DNA from: Conoideocrella luteorostrata
Taxonomy: Eukaryota > Ascomycota > Sordariomycetes > Hypocreales > Clavicipitaceae
Reading direction: 5' to 3'
Assembly (NCBI GenBank): GCA_032433595.1
Contig: JASWJB010000026.1
Location: 124,001-188,000 of the forward strand
Length of the DNA: 64,000 nucleotides
Positions 11,870 to 24,793 of this stretch are shown piece after piece. The notes beneath the pieces are model-generated. The model saw only the letters and a list, made by a program, of their open reading frames with translations, ran no database searches and had not been told where the DNA came from. How positions within the stretch are numbered: position 1 is the stretch's first letter; every line of letters begins with the position of its first letter. Both the position numbers and the translations under genes were made by a program.

Positions 11870-14844
11870 ATGCGGCGCACTATCCAATCCGTCCTAATAC
11901 TGGGCTTGTCGACGCTTGCAGCTGCGGTCTTCAAGGACGAAGTCGGTGACATCGATTTCCACTACTCTCTCGTCGGTCTGCCCCAAACCGAAACCACCTT
12001 CTTCCATCGACCGCGCAAAGACGACAAGGCCAGTCTGCTCTACACCCTCGGCGACGTGGGCGTTGTCGGTGCCGTCAATCCCAGTAACGGCAATATTATA
12101 TGGCGCCAACAGATAAGTAACGGCATTGCCAATGGCGGCGGCCATCTCAGGGCGCCCGAGGGCGAGAATTGGGTCGCCTCGGCGTATGGCTCTAAGGTGC
12201 AAGCATGGAATGCACTCACGGGCAGGAATATCTGGGAAATGGAGTTTAGCGGGAAGGTCAAGGACGTCGAGATTATGGAACTGACGGAATCATCACGAAA
12301 AGACGTCCTGGTTCTGTTTGAGGAGGATGGCGTGACGGTTCTGCGACGACTGCATGGAGCTCTCGGCACCGTGGTCTGGGAGTTTCGCGAGACGAGTAAA
12401 GATGCGCCTGTTCAGGTCTCGACCAACATTGCCAACATCTATGTTCTCAGCTTGCATGGATCACCGGGTTCCTACAACATCAAGGTCACATCTCTGGATA
12501 CGGCTACAGGCAATCGGGTTGACCATTGGTCTGTCGGCAACAAAGGTGACATTCACGGAGTCGAGGATGTCATGTTTGTAGGCGCAAACTCGGCTGCCCC
12601 TATTGTCGCATGGGCCAGTCGTGGGCTTGCCAAGTTGAGCATCAATGTCCTGGGCACAAAGACCAAACAAGACATCACTCTACCGGATGGCACAGTCTCT
12701 GTTCGTGTCCATGCTCCCCACTTGACACAATCCTTGCCACATTTCTTGGTTCATATCGGCACCAGTACCGGCCACAAGGGTGAGGTCTACCATACTGATC
12801 TCAAGAGCGGGCAAGTTTCCAAAGCGTACGAGCTCCCTCATCTTCTCGGAAGCGGCACATTTTCTACCAGTTCCGAGGCCGCCAATGTTTACTTCACTCG
12901 CATCACGCAGGACGAAGTTACCGTTGTTTCGTCCGAGTCTCATGGCGTTCTGGCCCGTTGGCCCCACAAACCTAAGGGGGGTGTCCAGGCTATGCAGGCT
13001 GTCTCTGAGGTCATCAAAAAGGCCGGCGGGAAAGAGTATGCCGTTCGCTCTGCCGCACTGACCAGCGAAGACGACTGGATTTTAATCCGAAATGGCCAGG
13101 TCGACTGGACCCGAAACGAGGGCCTCTCCGGTGCTGTTGCGGCGGTCTGGGCAGAAATACCCGAAGCTGAGAAATTGGCCCAAGCCTTGGCCGAGGAGGC
13201 TCATGCTAATCCTCTTGCGGCTTATATTCACCGAGTCAATCGCCACATTACAGACTTGCAGTACCTCCCGGCCTACCTCGCTCGCCTCCCCCAACGTATT
13301 ATTGACGGCATTTTCGGGGCTGACTTGTCTGGAAGTAACCATGGTCTGCACCGCGATGTATTTGGATTCAACAAAATTGTCGTTCTTGCCACTCGTCGTG
13401 GTCGCTTCTATGGTCTAGACACTGGTCGCCATGGCAAGGTCCTTTGGTCCAAGGCTGTGTTCCAGTCACAACCTGGTCAAACTCTTGCTATCAAGGGCAT
13501 TGCCGCCAAGGACGATGAGGGTATTGTGACGATTGTCGGATCCAATGGCGAGCGCGCTGTAATCCGGACGATTACTGGAGAAGTGGTCGAGGTTCACCAA
13601 GCTGGGTCCTTCACCAAGATTGCCAGCACTGCTGTTATCGGAGACGAATCCAGCAAGTGGCTCCTTGCACTTGACGCCAACGGACTTCCAGTGCCCAACA
13701 TTCCCATTGGGGCCCTCCCAGAAGATACAGTTGTCATTCGGGATAGTAATCACGGCTTGAAGGGTGTCAAGTTCGCCTCTCAAGGTGGAAAGGTTTCCCG
13801 AAGTGACGTATGGCAGCTCCAGGTTGCCAAAGGTCACAAAATTGTCGATATTGCCACTCAGCCAACCCACAACCCCATTGCTTCCATTGGGCGTGTCCTC
13901 GGCGACCGCAAGGTTGCTTACAAATACTTGAACCCGAACACCCTTGTCGTCGCCATTATTCAGGACAGTACAAGCACGCTCTCTATCCAGCTGGTTGATA
14001 CCATTTCTGGCCAGGTACTGGCTTCTCAATCTTACAACGGCGTGGATGCTACCAAGAGTCTGTCATGCGCCATGGCGGAGAACTGGTACGCCTGCACCTT
14101 CTTTGGGGACTACACCGTGAACGACGGCACAAACCGAACCATCAAGGGCTATCAAATCGTCACGTCGGACCTTTTCGAGTCTCCCGAGTCCAACGACCGC
14201 GGGCCTCTAGGCGATGCTGACAAGTTTTCCTCGCTCGACCCTGTCGACACTCCATCCGGTGTGCCTCTGCCATGGGTGACTTCGCAGGCAATTGTTCTCT
14301 CGCAAAAGTTGCAGTCATTGACGACCACACAGACCCTGCAAGGCATCACCAGTCGCCAGCTCCTGGCGTACTTACCAGAGAGCCACGGCATCCTCGCTCT
14401 CTCTAGACACATCATCGACCCTCGCCGACCTGTGGACAGAGAGCCCACAGCTGCCGAAGTAGAGGCCGAATCGCTGATCAAGTACATGCCGCAATTCGAG
14501 ATTGACGGACGAGGCATCATTTCTCACGAACTTGATGTAATCGGCGTGAAGCAGATCATTGCCACGCCTGCCGTTATCGAAAGCACCAGCTTGCTTTTCG
14601 CCTATGGCGTTGATGTTTTCGGTACCCGCTCGACGCCGAGTGGCTTGTTTGACATTTTAGGCAAGGGCTTCAATAAGGTGACATTGATTGGCACCGTGTT
14701 GGCATTGTTCGTTGGTGTTTTGTTCCTCGCTCCCATGGTAAGTAAAATCTATCCTGTTCTGTATTTGAAGCATGCGACAAAGTTATTAATGTGAGTTAGG
14801 TCCGGAGAAAGCAAATCGATAGAAGATGGGAGGCATTCTTGTAA
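11870..14844 (+). CDS. EMC1: ER membrane protein complex subunit 1
   Basis: EMC1 is the large lumenal beta-propeller subunit of the EMC, which inserts tail-anchored and multipass membrane proteins into the ER. Two exons are seen: 11870-14737 and 14800-14844, with a 62-nt phase-0 intron (GTAAGT...TAG), giving 970 residues. The N-terminus is a signal peptide (MRRTIQSVLILGLSTLAAAV) followed by FKDEVGDIDFHYSLVG, the family's characteristic mature start. PQQ-like blades follow (VGAVNPSNGNIIWRQQ, VQAWNALTGRNIWEMEF, FYGLDTGRHGKVLWSK). The C-terminal domain includes LAYLPESHGILALSRHIIDP, a single transmembrane helix (VTLIGTVLALFVGVLFLAP), and a short basic cytosolic tail (VRRKQIDRRWEAFL) supplied entirely by exon 2. 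Without the splice the protein would read into an unrelated tail. Confidence is high from overall architecture and motif order. Confidence 0.95.
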
Positions 14845-15586
14845 ATTAGATTATGTAGAAGGATGTGACGGATGCTCTGTAGAATAGCGTGAGCCAATGA
14901 AATACAAAAAGGTCGAATATTATTTTGGGTTTGTGGTTTGTAGGTCGTGGCCTGTTGTTTGTTGTGAACCTACTCTCTCCTCTCGTCAAACCTCCCGTCA
15001 CAGTATATCGAGGGGATGTAAACAAACAAGCAAAGTGGCAAGCAAGGTCTTCACCAGGACGCATAATCATGTCACTCCAAAGTCTCTCTCTTTTTTTTTT
15101 TTGCCCCTATCACTACTCCGTAGCCGACAGGAAATAATAAAGATGATAGAACCAACCATCTGAAAGGCACCACCCCACCACCACCCATGGACAAACCCCA
15201 ACAAGATCCTATTGCTGTTTCTTGTAGTTATTGTTGTTGTTGCCGCCGTTGTATTGTGCATCAGGGGTGTTTTGTTTTGTTTTTCCTGCTTTTTCTCTAT
15301 TTTCTTTTTCCCTTCTTTCCCTTCCTTTTTTTTTTTTTTTGCTTTCTAACCACATATTCTGAGCCCCGAGCAGTTTCCCGATCCCAGACATTTCAGAGCT
15401 CACCTTCCAGCCAGTTCTGTTTCGGACCAGGCCAGGGCTTGAAATTACAGAACTCACATGCGCACCTTTTGGTCGGGAAAGGTTCGCCAATGGGGGTGGC
15501 GTAACCACCGAAGTTTAGGGGTGATTGAGCTGTGAAATGGGCTCAAGGAGTGGGTGGATTGCTTTCAGGAGCTGTGTGTATATAAC

Positions 15587-15613
15587 GGTGCAAGGTGCAA
15601 GGTGCAAGGTGCA
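15587..15613. repeat. 7-bp tandem repeat (GGTGCAA)
   Basis: Nearly four perfect copies of GGTGCAA. It is a simple minisatellite in a non-coding spacer, likely from replication slippage. Confidence 0.85.
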
Positions 15614-15674
15614 GTCGTTTTGCAAAATGGTTTGATCTTCCTTGCTTCGTGCTGCTAGTGCAAGCGAGCGAGTG

Positions 15675-15711
15675 GTCTGTCTGTCTGTCTGGATGGATGG
15701 ATGGATGGATT
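15675..15711. repeat. Compound tetranucleotide microsatellite
   Basis: Four copies of GTCT run directly into five copies of GGAT. It is non-coding and likely length-polymorphic. Confidence 0.9.
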
Positions 15712-16016
15712 GATCGTCCTTTGTATTTATTCGCAGTCGCATCACGTACGGCCTGGAGTTAGTTCTCTTCTGCGGAATACCAACCAGCCTGTAGTTGCAA
15801 CAGAATTAAATTGAGGAAATGGGGTTGCAACATCATTTCCTTCAAGAGGATAGCAGCGCTGCAACAAGCCAGTACGCCGGAATGGGCCGGAATGGCACGG
15901 AACACAGTCCACAAAGACTCAGTGAGGCTTATTGCTTAATATTGTACGATCCATTACGATGAGCTCCTCCTCCTGCTACTACTACAATCCCGCTGTAGTC
16001 CTCCCGCTGCTGCATT

Positions 16017-17907
16017 CTAACAATGCTTGGCCCAGTTCTTAGCAATCCATTCTGACATCTTATATGTTACGGTGCCCTCCATGTACACCTTGACATCATC
16101 ACTGCTGTAATCCCCACCCGCAAGTTTCAGCGCCGGGATGACCCAAGGCTGAATGAAGTCAATATAAACCAAATCTACGGTCTCGGGCTCGCCGTCCTTG
16201 GGGAAATTAATTTCCGACTGGATACAGTTTGGCACACTATAGAATGGTAGGGCCTTGTGAACAGTGTCATCTCCATCCGTGCCAACGTCATCTTTGGTTG
16301 TATATCCTCCAATGAGGTCTGGATCTTGGACACTGCGCAACTCGAGTCTTGTATCTTCGTCATCGTCATCGTCATCGTCATTTTCATTTTCGGTCAAAAT
16401 GGGAGATTGGCCGTGATCCGAGTGGAACATCAGCTCTGGAATCGCCATAAATTTGGTCTCAGCCCCATGGGTGCTGAGAATCTTATCCTCACCATTCAAA
16501 ATAGTCAAAACCTTATTGGCAATGCCATACGGCACATCCGGTATGTAGTTGAAACCGCTTACAAAGGGGGAGACGAGATATGTTGAGTCGCGAGTGAATG
16601 CACCTTTGAAAATATCGAATCGAACGCCGCCAGTGTTCATAATTGCCAATCGGGACTTATCCTTGCGTTTGCCATTGACCACGACGTCGGGAAGTACCTC
16701 GTCCTGAAACCAAGAGAAAATGCTCTCGTTGCCGGGATACTTGGCACGGCTCATCCACAAACTCTTCGGCGCACATCCATAGGTGTAATCAAGGTCCAGA
16801 GCCTTGCGTGCTCTTGCTATTTGTTTGCTCACGCGCTTGCCCTCTGCTGTGGGGAAGGTTGTCTTGTTCAGCCCGGTATGGTAATACATACCGAAAAGGT
16901 TGTTGTCAATGTACTTGCGGTTAAACTTAAGCGATGCTTCGGCCGAGATCTCGTCAGTCGCCTTCTTCTTGATCCCATCAATCGACATGAAGCCAATCGT
17001 TTCGAAATAACGCCCCGATGCCATAGCAAACGCCTGGGAATCAAAGCTGCGTGTGTCTCGCACATGTGCATGACCCCCAAAAAAGACAATCGGAGTATGC
17101 CAGTTTTGCTTCCGCAGAGCTGTGAAGATGGTGCGGAATTCTTCCATCCGCAGGCCAACGTGACCAGCCACAACGAAGATATCTGGCTTCTCACGAATGG
17201 CGTCTTGGAACCACTGCTCCTTAATAGCTTCCGCAACGGGCTGCACGACAGTATTGTTTGCGTTGCCGGTAAAATCGAACAAGAAGCCAAAGGCGACGAT
17301 CTCTAAGCCTTGGTTCTTGGTTTTGAACTTGCGGTATCGCTGGGCTACTGGCTTCCGTTCGCCTGTCTTGGGGTCTTTATAGTCGAGATTCGATGCGATA
17401 TATTGGTCCTTGAAGTGAGGAACCGTCGTGTTGACTTCGCGCTCGGCTGTGCTGGCTGAGTATAGCTCGTGGTTTCCGGTGCAGATGAGGTCTACATGTT
17501 GCTCGGCCCAGATGTCGTAGTAGAAGAGGCCCTTTGGGGTCGATGCATCATAGAGGCCATTACCCTCGACCCGATCGCCTGTGTCGACAAGCAACATGTC
17601 CACGCCGTCATCATCTGCACGCTTCTTCAGGTGTTGAGAGAAAGAGATGTAGTCACCCCAGTCAGCGGAGTATTGGGGTCTGCGTTAGTCAAACATCAGC
17701 AATGGAGAAACTATGACATCAGTTTTCGAGCATGTCATACTCTGATAAATGACCGCCTATCCAGCCATGAGTGTCAGTTGTGTGCAGAAAGTTGAGCTGC
17801 CCCCAGGCCAGGTCTCGCATGGGTGCCGCGACCGGCTTCACAGCTCCAGGCTGCGCGGCACGAGCAACAACGGCGAGGGAGGCGCCGAGAATCCAGCTTC
17901 GCGCCAT
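16017..17907 (-). CDS. Secreted metallophosphoesterase / 5'-nucleotidase-like protein
   Basis: Two exons on the minus strand: 17907-17741 and 17679-16017, with a 61-nt intron (GTATGA...CAG, phase 2) and 609 residues. A signal peptide ([21 protein letters not shown]) leads into the calcineurin-like metal-binding motifs in order: LHTTDTHGW (D-x-H, residues about 41-49), [27 protein letters not shown] and [10 protein letters not shown]. The C-terminal half carries the 5'-nucleotidase C-domain signature ([18 protein letters not shown], then [19 protein letters not shown]). This is the fungal clade related to yeast YHR202W, thought to hydrolyse nucleotides in the vacuole or outside the cell; the substrate cannot be read from sequence. 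An Asp-rich stretch ([14 protein letters not shown]) sits in a loop near residue 485. All predicted metal ligands are present, so it is probably active. Confidence 0.9.
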
Positions 17908-19246
17908 GGTATTTTCGACGAAGTCGTATCAATTACAGCATAAATAGATTTGGGATAACAGCAAATCAAGTCCTCGCATGGGGATGAGGACGACAATGAC
18001 GATGGTGAATGAATGAAGACGGAGAAACGTCATGTGCACCGTTTAACAGGCACACCTTAGCTGTAAGCTGCGTGCACCTTGAGGTCCGTCCAGGGATCGG
18101 CAGCCGCTGACGGGCAACCCGCTAGCTCCCAAGTGTCCGGCAGGGTGGGGCAGCTTGCCAGGAGGTCATCGAACACGGGCAGACGGGGTAGCCGGTCCAC
18201 CAGCTACCCTAGACCTACATTATCGTCGCTAGATGCATCAAGGGAGCAAATAGCAGATGAGGTGCTCCGGAAGTAACGCAAGCAATATAACATGCCCACT
18301 GTGGTTGTCTCAACATCTTTCAGGTCGGACTTCCCTCATGCTCGATTTCGAAGGCGATCCCGTGGCTTGTTGCGCGGTTTATGTCCAGAGAGGTCCTGCC
18401 TACAACAGCTATTTCGACATGTGCGTATCTCAACAATTAGGAAATCCAATCCATTAACTGCGTTGAATAAGCGTGAAAAGCACGCCTAGAGAGGTCTTTA
18501 AAGTACGCAGATGAGCCATTCCAGGAAATAATAAGCCTCGTAGTTGATCACAACCTCCACTGTACCAACACATCCAAATGTGACCCCCACGTGTAAGAAG
18601 CACATACAAAAACCTGTCAGCGTAAACAGTTCACAGCTGCCAACTCACCAGTAAAAGATTTATCAGACAATATCTCCCAAGAATTGCATCAATTGAAACT
18701 TCCTATGCTTGATCCATCGAAAACCCAAGTTGAGCCGCTTCCAACAGTAAACACCCGCAAATGACGGTTACAAACGGAGCCGTCACCGACAAAGCATACT
18801 TCTTGTCATGTCTTCATCCCGACTAGTTAATGCGCAGAGCCAGGTTGATCCCGTGTCTCATGTCCCACGTGCCCAGCCAAGCCGTCCCGCTGTGAACCGC
18901 AACGTGGATATGTTCCAAAGTATACCCTCTAGGATGATAACTGGCCGCGCTTTTAACTGGATGTTTGTCCCGCTAGGAAACTAAGCTCGGGCTGTTATGG
19001 TGAACCGTAGTTGGGGGTGGACCATAATGGAGACGAAACAGTGGACTGTGAATGTCGCCATTTTGGGCAAGATGATGAAGATAAAAAGAAAAGCGGGCCA
19101 ATGTTAAAGTACGGCAGCGGGATTGTGATAAACTGAATGATATATAGATATATGTTCTTGATAACACTTTGTAAGAATTCCATTTTGTTCCACTTGTATT
19201 GGCTGGCATTCTCAGGGGAGCCATCGCGGCAGACAACATATCAACA
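17908..19246. other. intergenic, divergent promoter region
   Basis: About 1.3 kb between divergent genes. Short overlapping frames on both strands have no recognisable protein features. It presumably contains both promoters; no convincing TATA box stands out. Confidence 0.5.
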
Positions 19247-20776
19247 ATGGCCGACTCCGCGCTGGCAACCGTGGAAGCGAAAGCTCCCCTCAACAGCATA
19301 GCTCCTCCCCCTCCCCAGGAAGCACCGGCACCCATTCAACGAAAATGGTATCGAACAACCCTCTTCAATGCCTTTGTTATTGGCATGGTCGGGTTCCTTG
19401 CGCCGGGTCTTTGGAACGCCATGAGTGCGCTTGGCGCGGGTGGCGCTCAGAAGCCGTACCTTGTCTATGCAGCCAACGCCGTCGTCTTCGGACTCATGGG
19501 CGTTCTCTGCTTGGTGGGCGGTCCAATTGCGAACCGAATCGGCCTTGACTGGACGCTGTTCCTCGGGGCTGTGGGATATCCCATCTACTCTGCAGGGCTG
19601 TACACTAATAATCGCTACGGCAATGAATGGCTGGTCCTCGTGGGCGCCGCAACGTGCGGTATCTCGGCTGGTTTGTTCTGGGCATCTGAAGGCGCTGTCG
19701 CACTCGGGTATCCCGAGCCCGGAAAGCGAGGCAAGTACATGAATATCTGGCTGTGGTTCCGTACCGGAGGACCCTTGCTCGGCGGTGCCATTGTCCTGGC
19801 GCTGAACAACGACTCCAGCGCGAAAAAGAAGGGCAAAATCGACCCCTCGACATACCTCATCTTCATCGCGCTGCAGTGTGTTGCCGCGCCAGTGGCACTG
19901 TTCCTTTCATCCCCCGAGAAAGTCCAACGCGGTGACGGGAGCAAGGTTATTATCCGAGCCGAAAAGAGCCTCAAGGCTGAATTCAAAGCCCTTTGGAAAG
20001 ACTCCTGCCGCAAAGACATCCTTCTTTTGCTGCCCATGTTTTGGGCGGCTTATTTTAACCAGTACAGCGGAGCCTTCCAGACGTATTACTTTGGTGTGAG
20101 GGCGCGTGCGCTCATCGGCTTTGTGAGCAACTTTGGTACATTGCTATCGTCGCAGCTTATGAGCTGGTTTCTTGACTACAAAGGCTTGCGGGTGAAGCGC
20201 CGTATTGAACTTGGTTTCTACTATGTCATCGTGTGGCATATCATTGCATGGGTATACGGCTGGGTGATCCAGGAGAAGTACACGGCCAACCCACCAGTCT
20301 GGGACTGGGAGGATGCAGGCTTTGTTGAAGGCTTCTTTGTTCTGCTGCTATGGGACTTTGCCAGGCAGTCGCTACAGAATTGGCTGTACTACTTTCTGGC
20401 GACTAAAACGGATAACATTTCCGAGTTGAGTCGCTTCTCCGGCATTCTGAGAGGGCAAGAGAGCTTTGCACAGGCTATCAGTTTCGGGCTGAACACGAGA
20501 GAGTGGAAAGGGGGCCGTGTGCCATTGGCTGTTAATACTGTCCTCTTGGGTGAGTCTTCCCGTTCCGTCTCCTGCTGTCAGCCGCTCTTTGCGCGTAAGC
20601 AATAACTGAAATTCGTGGTTACAGGAATATCGGTGTACCCGACATGGCTTGCCGTGAGAGACCATGTTCCCATCGGAGACGAAAGCACCTCGAATAGCGC
20701 CCAGAGTCAAGAGGAGTTGGGACAGAACGAAGCAAAAGTTGATGTTGAAAAAGTGTCTCAGACGTCTGGGAGGTAG
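19247..20776 (+). CDS. UNC-93-like MFS membrane protein
   Basis: Two exons: 19247-20549 and 20625-20776, with a 75-nt intron (GTGAGT...CAG, phase 1) and 484 residues. After a Pro-rich cytosolic N-terminus (APLNSIAPPPPQEAPAPIQ) comes the family's first helix (LFNAFVIGMVGFLAPGLWNA), then further helices (VVFGLMGVLCLVGGPIANRI, LFLGAVGYPIYSAGLY, LVLVGAATCGISAGLFW). A conserved intracellular loop follows (SEGAVALGYPEPGKRGKYMN). About 11-12 transmembrane segments can be counted. Fungal UNC-93/DUF895 proteins are uncharacterised relatives of major facilitator transporters; substrate unknown. The start chosen (MADSALATVEAK) is the first in-frame ATG; the frame is open a little further upstream but without another ATG. 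The acidic/Ser-rich C-terminal tail comes from exon 2. Confidence 0.88.
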
Positions 20777-21420
20777 TTAGTCGTCTAATGAATCACATGT
20801 ATGTGTTGGGTCGGGCACGAAGATGCTGCGTTGATGGAACCCTGCGCATCATGTTGTGAAAAGTAGCAAATGGAGTCTACCGAATACCACAGCCTTGGTA
20901 TAGGAACGCATTACATATGATTGCAAAACCCATCTTCCAAAAAAAAAAAAAACTCAAGTACAGAGCTTCTTCCGGAGCGACTTCCGACGGACGGTAAAAG
21001 GGATCTTTACCTGAAGCGACTAGCTATGGCCTGCATGATTCCAACGTCGATCCTTCTCCGCGTTTCCCAGGAGAGTCAGCCCTGCAAGTGCCGTGCCGCC
21101 CAGAGGACATGGTTGCTGATTGCCACGGAGCGTTTTAGGAAGATGCCGAAGCGGTACCAGACCAGTCACGGCGATCCCTCCAAGCTGAAACCAAACTTCG
21201 GGGTCGGATGAAGAGCCAGCGACCCATCAGTGGCAGAATCTGTGTTGACCGTGTAGGAGCGGCCTTGTCGCTGACCGCAGGAAGCCTGTGTGCTCTGCGG
21301 TCGGCGTATCTATGGGCGACGGATGGACTTGAATGGTGGTGGAGGAACAAGCTTCCAGGCTAGTGGCATGGACGGAGGAACTTACAGTCGATGGACGTCG
21401 TGTGCTTACTTTTACCAGTT

Positions 21421-21456
21421 GCTCCACGCTTTGCTCCATGCTTTGCTCCACGCTTT
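21421..21456. repeat. 12-bp tandem repeat
   Basis: Three copies of GCTCCAYGCTTT with one variable base. It is non-coding. Confidence 0.8.
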
Positions 21457-24149
21457 TTGGTTCACACTCGGTCTTCTGCAACCTTGCCCGAAAATAGAAC
21501 CGGTGCATTCCCGCCACAAGGCTGAATTGACTTGGAGACGCCTTGACGCCCTATGACTACAGCAGCAGGTCGCGGGTGGGGAGACTCTGGCATGCTAATT
21601 AATTATTATCCCGTCCCTGAGCTGCATGGACTCGCTTTTTGGTCTACTCTGCTGCATGGTTTAACGATGTAACTGACTCTACTCCGTATCCTGGCAAGCC
21701 ACTCCGCGCAGAGAGAAGAGACATCTCTTACCGACAAAGTTTCCTCCTCGTTTACCGCATTGGGATGTGTGGGTGCCTTAGCATCCTGAGGAGTTAGGGG
21801 CTGATCGAGTTGCGGTCCCATTTAGGTAATAACCGCACATGGCTTGGGAGACGGGGGGCGGCTTAAAATTCTCGCGGTATTATTACATTCCCTTTGCATT
21901 TAAAGAGCCAGGCTCTACGGATTTCGAATGAAGCTGAAGCGTTGCGCTCCACCAACCTCTGTTGTGATTTCAACAAGGCTAATGGTATCAAAACTGCCGA
22001 GTATCGTGATGTGTATTTTGCATACCGTAGTTGCGCGAGTTGTCTGTGGGCGGCCTTTGGCGTGTTCGTATACAGTGCATCCTTTCCCAACCGTCAAACA
22101 CGAGTGAGTGGTCCGCGAATGATGCGGCTTGCAACGTCAGCTTTGGGGGAGCTGTTGACGTTGGCTTGCGTAGGAGCCTGACTGCTAGTTAACTAGTAAC
22201 TGTCTGAACTCGGTGGCCCAACAACATGCCGTCTGCGGCACAGCGCGAAAGGAGTGGATATCATGACAGTCTGGTAGCGGTACCCACGTCTCCACCCGAT
22301 CAAGAAATGTCTTGCGCACATATGGATGCGGTACGAAATACGACGGGTGGGTCCCAACGTATTGGAGCAAATGGCCAAGGGTTCCTTTCATGAAAGCCGC
22401 AGATCCACGACCCTGACACGCGCTGTGACTCCTGCGTGAGTTTATGTTCATTATAACTAAGTGACGGCCAGCCATGGAGAGTTTGCCATTCACTTTCGTT
22501 TCTGCCCTCGGCACAGGAGAACAGTTAGCTATAAATCAAGCGCTGCCGTTGACAAAATCCGAGTCTTATAGAATACCCTCCTCCTATAGACAGACTCTTG
22601 CCTCGCCCCCTCCACCAAAGGTCACTTCACCGACCCTTATGTCGACAGGTGATGGTATATTGGAACCTCAGGCACAGTCATGTTCAGCACGGTATCATCA
22701 GAAACTTACCCCAACCAAGTGGTTCGACTTGGTCACTGTCCGCCGCAGCACGTCATGCCCCCCAAACAAGGTTGGTGTCTTGCAATCCGTTATCTTGACT
22801 CTGCTTGAGACTCCGTCCCGGTCCAGGATATTGTCAACCGCCAATGTCCTGCGGATGACGCACTCTCGCAGCTTCGGAAGACCCCAACGCTGATCAGTTT
22901 GCAGCTACCCCTATCAGAACCGCCACAACGGTGAAGTCTGAGGAAGAATGCTACGACTTGCTTGCCAAAGAAATGGCATCTATTCCAGATCGTGAAACTC
23001 CCGCCCCTCAACACGAGGAAACAAACATCGAGGGCCCTCAGGCGAGCCCTTCAGACGGTGAGCATCGCACCCTGGCGACAATGCTCTTGAAGCATCGTAG
23101 TTCTGACATGGCAGCATCAGGGTTGAGTCGGGCACCGGCCGCAAGTACTTCAACCAACCTCATCATTGCAAAGACGATTCGGGCTGCCATGGCTGGTATC
23201 CGTCCGCGGTCTTGACAATATAAAAATCGAAGCTCCATATGCGGTTACAGCGTCACCGGCTCGAGTCCGATCCACACATGCGTAGGAGGACCTAAACAGA
23301 ATTTGACTGATCACAGTGTGTCAGTCATACTGTGATGATGGCGCAACTTCAAAATCCGGACATAACAGCAGCTTCTCATAATCTCAGACCAATTCGGATC
23401 GTGAGCAGCAACTGGCCACCAGCAAGGTCCCCTACACCAACTTCAGCTGCAGATAAGTCCCAGCAACATAAAGTCGACAAATGTCCCTTCTACATCACGA
23501 ACTGGCATACGTCACTTGGCACGACGGATTTTCCTCAAATCCCAGTCTGAGATACCAAGAGCTTATCGATGATGTGACTAAGATCCTGGAAGACATGGCC
23601 GGCTGCAGCGTCGCATAGCCCATGGGGGGAAAAGGGAGGGGGTTTGGACTCGAGAATTCGGTGTGGTAATGCCCAACTCAGCATTGAATACGGCAAACCA
23701 GAGCGGCCAGCCACAATGCAGGGTTGATTGGAGTTGTAGAACGTGGCCATGACGGCGCCACGCGTGGCCGATGGACAGATTGGATTGGGTGTGGGGCTGC
23801 CGAGCGGATGTTCGCGCAGGCGTGGAAAATTGGTGATGACACTTGTAAATTCAAGGATGAAGAAAGGCGACGCACCATTTCACATCCAATTTAGAGGCAT
23901 TACAATTTAACAGCAAATGGGCAAGACCGTTCCTCGCACAGTCTCCGCCCACTACGCAGTGGATGGAATTTTTTTATGGAGAGGGCAAATGTCGGACGAT
24001 GTTATGGAGTGCGTCGTGGTTTGCAGTCTAGACCGCGGACCAGGCGTGGCATGTGGCTCTAGGAATTGGCAGCGCAGTTATTGATTGGCGTGGCGGCAGC
24101 TGCAGCACCAAAAACTTGATGTGGGCAAATGCGACCCGCGCATACCCGC

Positions 24150-24190
24150 GCATTTGGTGGCATTTTGGTGGCATTTGGTGGCATTTGGTG
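24150..24190. repeat. 10-bp tandem repeat (GCATTTGGTG)
   Basis: Four copies of GCATTTGGTG; one has an extra T. It lies about 0.6 kb upstream of the SLC35F start. Confidence 0.85.
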
Positions 24191-24793
24191 CTCAGCTGTT
24201 GCCACTAGTTCCCAGCACTCGCCATGTGGGCTTGTCGGCGGGCGCGACGAGGATGGGGCCTTTTTTTTTTACTAGCCTTTCCAGCGCCGCAAGCGACTCG
24301 ATTAATTTTTAAATATTTTATTTACCGCCGCATTTCCCTTACAGTGTCCAACATATCTTCCCCCTCACGTATTTCTCTCTTCAGCTAAAGGCCTGCTTTA
24401 ATAAGGTGTGCAAACAATCGCGCGCCTACAGCCATATTCCGTCGTGCCTGTGTCACCCTCGTCTCTCAAAGCGCATGTCCAGCTGCGCCAGGATCGCCAA
24501 CTGCCTCATTTTTACTTCGGTAAACCAGCGGATGTGCCGTTCGCGGTCATAGGATAACCGGCAGGCGACTTGAAGTCTTTGCGCTTGCTTTCTGGGGAGG
24601 AAGAAAGACTGGAATCGGCTCTACGAAACACAAAGTTGCTTTGATTGTACAACTTGAATTCCAACACTGCGTTTACTGCAACTTTGGCGGGTAACTGGAA
24701 CGTAGCAGGACGTAGCACCAAGGTATGAATGATTTGCCATCATGGCGGCATGCTGGTTGCGAGACTGATTCGGTTGGGAGCAGACATTGCTGA

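Larger units (their letters stand above)
14845..16016. other. intergenic, low-complexity spacer between convergent genes
   Basis: About 1.2 kb separating the 3' ends of EMC1 and the 5'-nucleotidase gene. It is rich in simple sequence: T-runs near 15092-15103 and 15329-15343, plus two tandem repeats listed separately. No gene is supported. Confidence 0.6.
20777..24793. other. 4-kb gene-free interval
   Basis: This is the longest stretch in the core half without a convincing gene. Frames near 22474-22893 and 22931-23215 read as Ser/Pro-rich protein-like text, but neither has a clear homologue, start context or splice partner. They could be a decayed or lineage-specific gene. A-rich (20938-20952) and T-rich (24260-24269) runs and two tandem repeats are present. 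The last kilobase presumably includes the promoter and leader of the SLC35F gene. Confidence 0.45.

Noticed and set aside
17719..17907. Separate 62-residue gene
   Set aside because: It is the first exon of the 5'-nucleotidase gene; splicing at 17740/17680 joins the signal peptide and DTHGW motif to the rest.
22474..23215. Two adjacent plus-strand frames as a two-exon gene
   Set aside because: I could not find a frame-consistent intron joining them or a credible start; kept only as a possible relic.
23240..23285. tRNA T-arm-like word (GGCTCGAGTCC)
   Set aside because: Flanking bases do not form the 5-bp T stem or an acceptor stem.
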